A DNA stretch of 64,000 nt from Mycolicibacterium vaccae NBRC 14118 = CIP 105934 (lineage in GTDB: Bacteria; Actinomycetota; Actinomycetes; Mycobacteriales; Mycobacteriaceae): the NCBI RefSeq assembly GCF_001552715.1, contig NZ_BCRS01000001.1:62001-126000 (forward strand). The letters run 5' to 3'. Below the pieces are notes generated by a model. The model ran no database searches, was not told where the DNA came from, and worked only from the letters and a program-made list of their open reading frames with translations. Shown one piece after another: positions 33,826 through 42,478 of the stretch (positions are counted from its first letter, which is position 1; each line of letters starts with the position of its first letter). The position numbers were made by a program, and so were the translations under genes.

Positions 33826-34124
33826 ATTGTGAGCAGTGCGTTCCGTCATCGAGCGACATTTGATTAGAGCCCAACCCGGAATCACCTGCTCACTTTTCGA
33901 TCAGCGCTGACAGATCTATGTATGGTTCAGTGTCATGTGTCGGCACGGGGACGGTCGGCACACTCGCGCGGGGCAGCTCATGGGGCGGCAGCTTCCACCG
34001 TCGACAGCACAACTAACCCGTTCCGTCGTCGAAAACGCTCGCAGCACAGACCCGGCCGATCGTTCGTGACATCGGAGCGACGGGCGTGCTGCGCTCAAGT
34101 TTTACTCGCAGCTTCCGGCGACGG
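33826..34124. other. Intergenic region without recognisable gene
   Basis: About 300 bp between a plus-strand gene end and the truncated desaturase copy. It holds no tRNA gene, clear hairpin or sensible reading frame. The sequence similarity to the first desaturase copy begins only at about 34137. Confidence 0.4.
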
Positions 34125-34866
34125 TCAGAAGCTGTCGGGGACTGCCAGCTTGTGGATGGTCCGCTGGGTCCGGAAGTACTGGCTCGGGAACGATCCGGTG
34201 TTGTACGGCAGGTCGTACTTCTCGCACAGTTCCCGCACGCGGACGCTGACCTGCGCGAGACGGTTGCTCGGCAGGTCGGGAAACAGGTGGTGTTCGATCT
34301 GATAGCACAGGTGCCCACCCGAGAAGGCCAGCAGCGGGCCGGCTTTGAAGTTCGCAGCCCCGAGCATCTGCCGCAGATACCACTCGCCTCTGGTCTCACC
34401 GTCGAGCACCGCCGGATCGAATGTCTCTGCGCCATCGGGGATGTGCCCGCAGATGATATTCACGTACACCCACACGTTCCGGAGCAGATTCGCGCTGACG
34501 TTGGCCGCGACCGTTCGGCGCCACCGTCGCAGACTCAGGGCGGGCAGCACCACATAGTCCTTGCTCAACTGACGGGCGACCTTGCCGAGGAACTTCCGCT
34601 TCTCCACTGCCACAGCAGCGGGCGTGTGCCCACGGTCCCGTTCCGAGCGCAGCCCGTGCAGGGCGATACCCCACTCGAACATCGCTGCCAGCACCAGGTT
34701 TCGCACGGGAGTCGACAGGTAGATCCGGCGCCACGGCTGTTCCGTCGTGACCCGCAGCCAGCGGTAGCCGATGTCCTCGTCCATGCCGAGCACGTTGCTG
34801 AAAGATGTGGTGCCGATAGTTGTGGGAGTACCCCCACTGCGCCGAGGGCCCCACCATGTCCCGCTC
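34125..34866 (-). pseudogene. Truncated, frameshifted copy of the acyl desaturase
   Basis: About 730 bp nearly identical, by eye, to the gene at 21603-22694, covering its residue ~113 to ~358. The second and third histidine boxes remain but the first box and the N-terminus are missing. An extra base near 34804 (GAAAGATG against GAAAATG) breaks the frame at the HNYRHH box, and the end is altered (VPDSF then stop). It lies directly before the AT-richer island, so its 5' part was probably lost when the island arrived. Confidence 0.8.
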
Positions 34867-35016
34867 CAGACTCGGAGTTGCCGCGCCGGTTCCCCCGTCG
34901 CCGACGTAACCGACGAATGTCCCGATAAGCGAGAGCCGCAGCCGCGAGAACTGATTTTGAGGACTTTTCCGTCGCAGCCCGCTCGCATTACCCGCACACT
35001 GAGTGATACTGGCTAA

Positions 35017-36018
35017 ATGAGCGCGGAGCAAGCTGACTACGACTTCGACCGGTGGCTCGCGGCCTTCGACGGCAACATCGAAGTGTTCGTACGGCTACGT
35101 GAGGAAGTGCAGTACGCCGTTGAGTCGGCTATCAAGGCGTCGGGAATCAAGGCCCACACAGTCGTTAGCCGAGTCAAAAGCCGCGAAAGTTACCGGGAAA
35201 AACTGGAACGCAAGCAATATGCCGATCCAATGCAGCAGATGCACGACATCGTTGGCGCTCGCATTGTATGCCTTTTTCCGGACGATGTAGAGAAGATTGG
35301 CGCAATTCTCGGCGATACGTTCGAAGTTCTTCACTTTGACGACAAAGGCAAGGGCATCTCGCCCGAAATATGGCGATACGTCTCAGTCCACTACGACTGC
35401 AAGATAAAGAACATACATCAGGGACCGCGGTATGACGACATAAAGGACTCTGTATTCGAAGTTCAGGTTCGTACCATTTTGCAAGATGCTTGGGCGAACG
35501 TTGAGCACTACCTGGCATACAAGGGTGCCAGCAGCATTCCAGCTTCGCTGAGGAGGGACTTTAGCGCTCTTGTAGGACTTTTTCACGTAGCTGACAAGAG
35601 CTTTCAGCAGATTTATGATCAGTCGCAAGCCCTCGATGATCAAGCTTCTCAAGAGATGCTCGCGACACACAGGCCGCCCGCGAACGATGCACACGACAAG
35701 ATTGACATTGACCGCAGTACCGTAAAAGCGCTATGCAAGCAGCTCTATCCAGATAGGCGGCAGTCACCCGACTCGGCTTACTCAGATTTCGTCGAGGACC
35801 TTGCGACAGTTAACTTACGCGACCTCGATGGACTTCAAGAGCTAATTACAGACGGACGCAAAGAAGCAGAGGAAAGAGAAGCCACGTACCTTGCTAACCA
35901 TCAAGGATTTCAACCGCTGACGGATATTGGAATCGCCCGATTGGCCGTATCGGTGGTTGTACCCGAATTCAAACAGCTACAGCGAGAACGTCGCATTCGG
36001 CCCACTGCTTACGAATAA
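35017..36018 (+). CDS. RelA/SpoT-domain protein (small alarmone-synthetase-like)
   Basis: A 333-residue protein. The RelA/SpoT nucleotidyltransferase domain spans about residues 30-190, with VVSRVKSRESYREKLERK, the metal-site region HDIVGARIVCLF, the EVQVRTILQDAWANVEHYLAYK end and no HD hydrolase domain. The C-terminal ~140 residues are helical and unassigned. Small proteins of this family make (p)ppGpp, (p)ppApp or pyrophosphorylate tRNA, and several act as anti-phage toxins. Its location at the edge of a defence island favours a defence role, which is inference. The GC content is clearly lower than that of the flanks. The ATG lies 150 bp after the broken desaturase. Confidence 0.8.
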   Translation: MSAEQADYDFDRWLAAFDGNIEVFVRLREEVQYAVESAIKASGIKAHTVVSRVKSRESYREKLERKQYADPMQQMHDIVGARIVCLFPDDVEKIGAILGDTFEVLHFDDKGKGISPEIWRYVSVHYDCKIKNIHQGPRYDDIKDSVFEVQVRTILQDAWANVEHYLAYKGASSIPASLRRDFSALVGLFHVADKSFQQIYDQSQALDDQASQEMLATHRPPANDAHDKIDIDRSTVKALCKQLYPDRRQSPDSAYSDFVEDLATVNLRDLDGLQELITDGRKEAEEREATYLANHQGFQPLTDIGIARLAVSVVVPEFKQLQRERRIRPTAYE

Positions 36019-36354
36019 GTAATGCCATCAGGCCGATAATCTACCTTATCGACTCCAACAGCTCTCGCCCTACCCGCGCATCCAAGAAGCTCCAGCGAGG
36101 GGCTAGCTAACTCTAGCCAATACGCCAGAACCTTCCCAGCAAGGGGCCTCAAGCGATAAACTGACTTAAGCGGTGGCCATCTCGGCAGGCAAGTGTTCGA
36201 GGGCTCCGTGACGCGTCCTGCCCAAAATGAGTGAGCCGTAAGCGATTGAAATATAGCGAGAGCGCGAAGTGTGCAACCCACTTGAACGGTGGCGTTCGAG
36301 CCGCTGGCCGAATCGACACAGCGTCAACTTTGATCTTGATGGGCGTCGCGTCCC
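36019..36354. other. Intergenic region inside the island
   Basis: About 335 bp. Minus-strand frames here are open but look non-coding. No hairpin or tRNA was found. It probably holds the promoter of the six-gene plus-strand module that starts at 36355. Confidence 0.4.
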
Positions 36355-37092
36355 ATGAAGCCTGAGCACTACTACGTACGAGACGAAACGTCAGCCACCG
36401 CGCACCACTGGGACTACGTGAACGACCGGGCAACGCATGCCCTTTGCGGCCGACGGTACCAGGGAGAAATTAGATACGAAGGCGTGGACCGTCCACGGTC
36501 GGTCTGTCGCGCATGCCAACTATCGCTTCCTGTCTACGAGGCAACTTGGTGGCAGCAGGCCGCCCGCGTTTTAGAGAAACGATGCAATGAACTCAAATCC
36601 GCTTTAGCCGGATCGCAGAAGGAGTGCGAGCGGCTTCAGAACCGCGTGGGCGAAGTGGATCATCTTTGCGCAGGGCGTGTCGGGAAGTCATCCTCTCGCC
36701 CCTATTTCGTGCGCGACGCGGCCTCCAAATTCGCGCACCACTGGTCCTACACCGACGGCGCAACCGATACAGCGCTGTGTGGGTATCAGTTCACTGGGCA
36801 GATTAGCTACGAGGGTGACGAGCGCCCGTTGAAAGTGTGCCGACAATGCGAGGAACGTGTGGTGAAACTCGACTCCGCTTGGTGGCGCGCGATCGCGCAG
36901 ACCGCCGAAAACAATCGGCGTAAGTTCCAACAGCGATCGGATCGCGCGACCAACGAGCTCCGGAAACTTCAGCGGGCGTATGCCGAACTCTCCAACAAGT
37001 ACGACGATTTGGTTCGGCTTCAGCACGCGAACGGTAGTGCCGAGCCTTGGAACCGTATTCGCGATCCACTTCTCAACCTATTGAACGGATGA
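36355..37092 (+). CDS. Tandem zinc-finger-like coiled-coil protein with DPLL C-terminal tail
   Basis: A 245-residue protein made of an internal duplication. Each half has HHW near its start, then LCG, then C-x-x-C (HHWDYVNDRATHALCGRRY..CRACQ at about residues 17-60; HHWSYTDGATDTALCGYQF..CRQCE at about 132-170), consistent with two HxxCCC-type zinc sites, each followed by a charged helix (probable coiled coil). It ends in RIRDPLLNLLNG, nearly the same tail as the next protein and the protein at 44619. It may recognise nucleic acid or protein; no enzyme motif is visible. Confidence 0.65.
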   Translation: MKPEHYYVRDETSATAHHWDYVNDRATHALCGRRYQGEIRYEGVDRPRSVCRACQLSLPVYEATWWQQAARVLEKRCNELKSALAGSQKECERLQNRVGEVDHLCAGRVGKSSSRPYFVRDAASKFAHHWSYTDGATDTALCGYQFTGQISYEGDERPLKVCRQCEERVVKLDSAWWRAIAQTAENNRRKFQQRSDRATNELRKLQRAYAELSNKYDDLVRLQHANGSAEPWNRIRDPLLNLLNG

Positions 37093-37140
37093 TTGATCTC
37101 GCTGTGTTGCCAAGATTCGCCGAAGAGCTGACCTAAGCAA

Positions 37141-40071
37141 ATGGGAAAACACCATCGCCCAGACGATGACCCATTCGCCGACCTCCGGGCGGAGGCCGTT
37201 ACGTTGCCCTCGTCGTTGTCAGAGATGCTGGCAATGTGCGAACAGGTCAATGATTGTTGGCTGTTCCCGAGGACGGGGAATTTCGCATGCACCGTCCCAG
37301 ACAACGACGGTGGGCCAGCCCCACGCAATGCTCCACACCGCTGGGCGTGGATGGTCGCCAATAACCGTATGCAGGAGGGCCTCCCGAGCAACGTGACGGT
37401 AAGGCACCGTTGTCACGACAAAGCGAGCTGCAGATTCGCTTCGAACTGCGCACACACTCGCTGCTGCAATCCCGCCCATCTATACCTGTCAGCGTCTGGG
37501 TCAAAGCACGAGCTTTCTCCTGCGATGCTCGAGGCTTACATCGACGGCACGTTCATCCCTGGTCCAGTCTTCGGTGAAGACCTTGAAGAGATCGCCGCAA
37601 TGTGCGACCTCGAGGCCGTACCAGGATGTTGGCTCTTTACCACGCGGTCAATGGTGCCGTGCCGCAATCGGTGCGACAACAGCGAGCGGTCGCAATTACC
37701 AAAGTTCACTCCCCATCGGTGGACCTGGGCCGTTGCACACGGTCGGACCGTTGCCCCCATTCCTAGTAGCATGTTTCACATCCGTCGCCGATGCGGGCAA
37801 GGTACTTGCTGCAATCCAGATCATCTGTACGTCACCGGAGTGGACGGTGCAGAGCTGACGCTAGAACAAGTTGATCGTTTACTTGAGCCCAGATCATCGG
37901 GTATTCAAGCCGCTGACATTAGCGAAACCGCGCCGGAGCTCGAGCTCCTGCCCCCGAGGATCGACACGGACCACTCAGGTCATCCCGGCACCCAATCGAC
38001 TGTTAGTCACCATGTAAGTCATTCCGAGATCCGGCTTTCTTACACTGCGTGGATCGCTTCGAATTGTCCAGTGCTCAGCACCGTGGCGAGTGAAATTGCG
38101 GTGTCTATACACCCATGGCCAGACTTCGCGGTCGATAAAGCTGTGGTGAATGCACTTGTAGCAGAACTGCATCCGGCCGCTAACCTGTGCCATCCCGATA
38201 TTCGACTGATCGCCGCTGACCGCTTACTCCGCATGGTGGACGTCGCTGGCGAACTCGACGAACCACGGCTAACTGTGGATTTTCTCGCGGCAGCACACGC
38301 ACTGGATGCGTGGGAGCCTTCATCCTTTGAGGAGGCTCAGGCGTACAGCGAGGTCTTACACCCGCTGTTATCGATGCGAACAGGCTTCTCGGCATCCGCG
38401 GACACGTGTTCAGTTTTAGGGAGGGCCTCCTCCTTTTCGTCTGCCCTCCCCGTAGCTGGGTTCAAGGGAATCGTTAACCGTGACGAAGGGTTCGAGAACG
38501 ACGAGCCCGTTCCTGTTCCGACCCTGCCCGCGGCGGCACTCGGCTGTCTGCTGCCGAAGGTGGCGATGACTGGGTCGCGCGATTTGGGGGTCTTGTTGGG
38601 TGGTGGACCTGTCGGTTTCGACGTCGCGAATTTAGCCGAGGGAACCGACGTTGCAATGGTTCTTTCTTTGTTCACTCGGTACCTCTCGAGCCTCTCCGAA
38701 CGCGACCGCGACATTCTCGTACAGCGTCATTTCAACCTCGAGCGCCCGCCAACCCTCGATTCGCTGGGCCGCAAATGGGGTGTAACGCGGGAAAGGGCGC
38801 GACAGATCGCACGGAGCTTCGAACGATCTGTCGACGCGGCGTTCGGCGACGAACTTCGAACAGTGTCCCACCAGCTGCTTAGCCCTCTCCACGACTTCGC
38901 ATTACCAACTGCCGATCTTCACAAACTGATCGGTCTGTTTGCACCAGATGAGCCTTCTACTGACATTGTCACCGTTGCGCTTCTAAATACCGACGGCACA
39001 TGGGTGCACGACGCCGGATGGAGTACTACAGTATCGACTTTTGGCAAGATCGCTGCCGGCGTCGAAGCCTTAAAAGAGTGCACCGACGGCTACTGGTCGG
39101 TGTCACAGGAGGACGCGAGCCATTACCTTACTCCGCACTTCCTCCGCAGTAGTCATCTCGAAAGCTACCTTCGCGACCGTCTCGGCTGGGTCGCAGTAAA
39201 GGACAGGTGGTCGCTTCGCGGGTCGAAGCGAAACCAGATTGCCACGGCACTCTGGGCTATCGGGCGGCCTGCCACAAAGGCTGAGATCGCACAAGCAGCG
39301 GGAGTCAAGGACGTCAACCAGGTATCGAACCATCTGGGCAACATTCCGGAAGTGGTTCGCGCCGACAAAGAGCGGTGGGCCTTCGCGGGCTGGGTCGAGG
39401 ATCCTTACGACGGCATAGTTGGTGAGATCGAGCAACGCATCGATTCACACGGCGGAGCTGTCAGGTTCGAGCTCCTCCTCGAGGAGCTTCCCGCCAAGTT
39501 TGGAGTGTCTGCGTCCTCAGTTAAGACATACGTTGCCACTGATGCGTTTATCCTCGACCACGGACTGGTACGCCGCAACAACTCAGATTATGTCGCTGGA
39601 GACCCACGACTCCAGGCTGGCGCGACGAAAGTAGGCGAACTCTGGGGCCAACGAGTTGTGCTGCATCAACGCCACTTCGAGGGATACTCGCTGGCCGTTT
39701 CGTTTGACATCGCCTACGCGAATGGGCTTCGCCCAGGCGACGACATTCTGGTTCCCACAAATGAAGGCGACGGCCGCGTTAGCGTTAGCTGGCAACGACA
39801 CAACCCGAGCCGCACTGTCTTCATCGGCAGAGTCGCGCGAATGCTCACACATCTGGGATGCGCTTCGGGTCAAACGATCTCACTAGTTCCCTGCCGGAAT
39901 TTCGTGCACTTCGTCACCGATAGCCAAAGTCCCGTCGACCGACTTGACGTAACCACTGCAGTAGAGACACCTCGTTTCGACGTAGCGCATCACGAGGCAT
40001 CTCGCTTCCTTTCCATGGACAAGTCGGACCGAGTAAGGGACCCGCTGCTCGACTTGCTGGGCGGTGACTGA
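37141..40071 (+). CDS. HNH-like / sigma-region-4 / winged-helix protein with DPLL C-terminal tail
   Basis: A 976-residue protein. Two HNH-like modules lie at about residues 60-120 and 190-235. The first keeps the H-N-H pattern (VRHRC, then CCNPAHLYL); the second has CCNPDHLYV but Arg in place of the first His. Residues about 510-565 look like sigma-factor region 4 (LSERDRDILVQRHF, RKWGVTRERARQIA). Two winged-helix, HARE-HTH-like domains follow at about 690-755 and 760-820. The C-terminus is RVRDPLLDLLGGD. The layout suggests a DNA-binding, possibly DNA-cutting protein. It starts 48 bp after the previous gene and overlaps the next (TGATG). Confidence 0.7.
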   Translation: MGKHHRPDDDPFADLRAEAVTLPSSLSEMLAMCEQVNDCWLFPRTGNFACTVPDNDGGPAPRNAPHRWAWMVANNRMQEGLPSNVTVRHRCHDKASCRFASNCAHTRCCNPAHLYLSASGSKHELSPAMLEAYIDGTFIPGPVFGEDLEEIAAMCDLEAVPGCWLFTTRSMVPCRNRCDNSERSQLPKFTPHRWTWAVAHGRTVAPIPSSMFHIRRRCGQGTCCNPDHLYVTGVDGAELTLEQVDRLLEPRSSGIQAADISETAPELELLPPRIDTDHSGHPGTQSTVSHHVSHSEIRLSYTAWIASNCPVLSTVASEIAVSIHPWPDFAVDKAVVNALVAELHPAANLCHPDIRLIAADRLLRMVDVAGELDEPRLTVDFLAAAHALDAWEPSSFEEAQAYSEVLHPLLSMRTGFSASADTCSVLGRASSFSSALPVAGFKGIVNRDEGFENDEPVPVPTLPAAALGCLLPKVAMTGSRDLGVLLGGGPVGFDVANLAEGTDVAMVLSLFTRYLSSLSERDRDILVQRHFNLERPPTLDSLGRKWGVTRERARQIARSFERSVDAAFGDELRTVSHQLLSPLHDFALPTADLHKLIGLFAPDEPSTDIVTVALLNTDGTWVHDAGWSTTVSTFGKIAAGVEALKECTDGYWSVSQEDASHYLTPHFLRSSHLESYLRDRLGWVAVKDRWSLRGSKRNQIATALWAIGRPATKAEIAQAAGVKDVNQVSNHLGNIPEVVRADKERWAFAGWVEDPYDGIVGEIEQRIDSHGGAVRFELLLEELPAKFGVSASSVKTYVATDAFILDHGLVRRNNSDYVAGDPRLQAGATKVGELWGQRVVLHQRHFEGYSLAVSFDIAYANGLRPGDDILVPTNEGDGRVSVSWQRHNPSRTVFIGRVARMLTHLGCASGQTISLVPCRNFVHFVTDSQSPVDRLDVTTAVETPRFDVAHHEASRFLSMDKSDRVRDPLLDLLGGD

Positions 40072-42302
40072 TGCTAGGAGGATTGAAAAGTTGGTCGGGG
40101 TGGAAGCGACGCTATAATTCGCCGCCTGACGATCTTATTGAGTCCTTCTATGTACCGGCGTTCGCTAGATCAATCAGGTACGACCGCGCTGTCGGCTTCT
40201 TCTCATCTCACCTACTCGCACAGATTGCACCATCCATAGACCAGTTCGTCGTAAATGGTGGTGTCATGCGGCTTATTACGTCGCCCGCACATCTCAGCGA
40301 CGATGACCTCGAAGCAATGGGGAAGGGCGAGGAACTGCGAAAGCGCTTGAAGGAGGATCTCTTCCAAGCTATCCGCACCTCCATACCCGGCACGGTCTTG
40401 AACGATCGCCTCCAATTGGTCACATGGATGGTAGGCACCGGACGATTACAGGTCCGGATCGCTCTACGTGAACACACAGAGAACTACTCACTATTTCATG
40501 AGAAGATCGGCGTCTTCTCAGATAGTTCCGATTGTTGGATGACTTTCACTGGTAGTCCAAATGAAACGATGGGCGGGGCCGTCAGACACTCGGAATCGTT
40601 TCCGCTGCATCGGAGTTGGGCCGGAAAAGATCAGCGCGCATACGCCGCCGAGGAGCGCCATCGATTTGAGGAGATCTGGGATGAGCGTGTTGATGGCATT
40701 GCCACTTGGACAGTCAACGACTGGATCGCCGAGCCAATGCGCCAGCAGTTCGGCTCACGAGAGCCCTACGAGCACACGATCGCAAAAACTACTGGCGCAC
40801 GTACAACTGTGCCTCCAATATCTGAGGCGAAACCGGACGTGACACTCCCTGCCGACGGAGTGAGCCTGCTCCCCGCAATTCCGACCGACCTTCGGCTGCA
40901 CGACTTTCAACGGGATGCAGTCAACGACTGGCTTCGGTCCGGTGGTCATGGCACCTTTGCTATGGCAACGGGCACCGGCAAAACGGTAACCGCGCTTGCA
41001 GCGGCAACGCAGGCATCCACCTACGCTGCGCGGCGCGATCGGCCGCTTCTAGTTATCGTCATCGTGCCGCTTCTAGATCTCGTCGACCAGTGGGCTGCCG
41101 AAGCTGAGCGATTCGGCTTTCGCCCGGCGAAGTGCCATGGCGACTTGACAAAGCAGGAACTTGGCGCCGTCAAGTCCGCCTTCTCATCAGTGCGGTCCTC
41201 GACGGGTCAACGTACGGAGATGGTCATTACTACAGCCGGCAGTCTGACACCTCAGTCCTCGAATTCCGACGTCGAAAAGCACTTCCTTCAACGGCAGCTC
41301 GCAAGACACCAGGGCTTACTAATGGTTATTGGAGATGAGATGCACGCACTCGGCACTCCGCCACGGCTCGCAGCGCTACCTGTTGAACCCACATTTACCC
41401 TCGGGTTATCCGCGACACCAAAGCGTCACGGCGACGAGGTAGGCACCGAACGCCTGATCGATTACTTTGGTGCAGTAGTAATATCGATCAGCATTAAAGA
41501 TGCAATCTACAAGTACAGGGCTCTAGTCCCGTACGAGTACCGCATTGAGCGCGTCGACTTAACCGGCGACGAAGCAGCGCAGTACAGAGTCATTTCTCAG
41601 CGCATCGCAGCTGCGTACGCCGCCGGCGATGACGAAGCTGCCGAGCGACACATCAGAGCTCGTACGCGGCTCATCCAGCATGCTTCGAACAAATTGGGGT
41701 GCCTTCGGCGACTGTTAACGAACGGACTCGCCGTGGCTGACCATCAGCTGGTGTACGTCGCCGAGGGCAAGGATCCCGCGACTGACTTAGCCCAACTCGA
41801 CGAAGTGGAGTCGATGATGCGGCATGACTTCGGAATGCGTGTGGCGAGATACTACGGCGAGACCGATCGGTCGCGACGCGCTTTACTGCAGGACCAGCTG
41901 GCATCTGGAGATCTGCAAGCGCTGATAGCGATGAAGTGTCTCGACGAAGGCGTCGACATTCCCTCTGCTAGAACCGGCGTAATCATGGCGTCGACGCAAA
42001 ACCCACGTCAGTTCGTTCAGAGGCGCGGGCGCCTACTGCGTCGAGATCCCAATGGCCCGAAGTCGCATGCCACTATTTACGACTTATTGGTACTGCCCGA
42101 GCGTGCGGACGCATCAACAGATTCGGAGAAACGACTCCTCGGAGCCGAACTCTCACGAGCTGTTGAATTGGCTGATGCCGCGCGGAATCCTGAGATCCGG
42201 TTCCAAGTAATTGAGTGGGCGTACGAGTACGACCTCGATCCCGAAGAGTACGACTGGATGGCTTTGACCGATGGAGACGATATGCAGGAATGGGTGTCAT
42301 GA
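40071..42302 (+). CDS. PLD-nuclease / superfamily 2 helicase
   Basis: A 743-residue protein. The N-terminal ~230 residues resemble a phospholipase-D-like nuclease: FYVPAFARSIRYDRAVGFFSS, then HEKIGVFSD and TGSPNETMGG, i.e. a single HxK...N..E half-site. From about 270 a superfamily 2 helicase follows with ATGTGKT, GDEMH (DEAH-like), GLSATP, and the C-terminal MASTQNPRQFVQRRGRLLRRD motif VI. Similar helicases occur beside dnd genes and in type I/III-like restriction systems. Its stop overlaps the next ATG (ATGA). Proposed role: DNA translocation and cutting in the module. Confidence 0.82.
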   Translation: MLGGLKSWSGWKRRYNSPPDDLIESFYVPAFARSIRYDRAVGFFSSHLLAQIAPSIDQFVVNGGVMRLITSPAHLSDDDLEAMGKGEELRKRLKEDLFQAIRTSIPGTVLNDRLQLVTWMVGTGRLQVRIALREHTENYSLFHEKIGVFSDSSDCWMTFTGSPNETMGGAVRHSESFPLHRSWAGKDQRAYAAEERHRFEEIWDERVDGIATWTVNDWIAEPMRQQFGSREPYEHTIAKTTGARTTVPPISEAKPDVTLPADGVSLLPAIPTDLRLHDFQRDAVNDWLRSGGHGTFAMATGTGKTVTALAAATQASTYAARRDRPLLVIVIVPLLDLVDQWAAEAERFGFRPAKCHGDLTKQELGAVKSAFSSVRSSTGQRTEMVITTAGSLTPQSSNSDVEKHFLQRQLARHQGLLMVIGDEMHALGTPPRLAALPVEPTFTLGLSATPKRHGDEVGTERLIDYFGAVVISISIKDAIYKYRALVPYEYRIERVDLTGDEAAQYRVISQRIAAAYAAGDDEAAERHIRARTRLIQHASNKLGCLRRLLTNGLAVADHQLVYVAEGKDPATDLAQLDEVESMMRHDFGMRVARYYGETDRSRRALLQDQLASGDLQALIAMKCLDEGVDIPSARTGVIMASTQNPRQFVQRRGRLLRRDPNGPKSHATIYDLLVLPERADASTDSEKRLLGAELSRAVELADAARNPEIRFQVIEWAYEYDLDPEEYDWMALTDGDDMQEWVS

Positions 42303-42478
42303 GCGCGTTTGAAGAACGTATGAGGAAGATCGCGGCGACGATGTCTCCTGAGGCGAAAGAAGTTGTGCGACAGGTTATTACGAGCGAATACAGGTTCCGC
42401 TTCGCCCAGCGCAACGAGCTCTCGGAGTCCTTCGCTGCTTTGGCGCTAAAGGTAGCCAAGAACGACGGAGAGGAATAA
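42299..42478 (+). CDS. Tiny helical protein between helicase and ATPase
   Basis: A 59-residue acidic helical protein: MSAFEERMRKIAATMSPEAKEVV then RFRFAQRNELSESFAALALKV. It starts at the ATG overlapping the helicase stop and is followed by the ATPase start one base later (TAAGTG), so all three are translationally coupled. The longer frame from 42215 lies within the helicase gene. It may be a small adaptor subunit. Confidence 0.6.
   Translation: MSAFEERMRKIAATMSPEAKEVVRQVITSEYRFRFAQRNELSESFAALALKVAKNDGEE

Noticed and set aside
34125-34866. Second desaturase as a working gene
   Set aside because: The first histidine box is missing and an extra base breaks the frame at the second.
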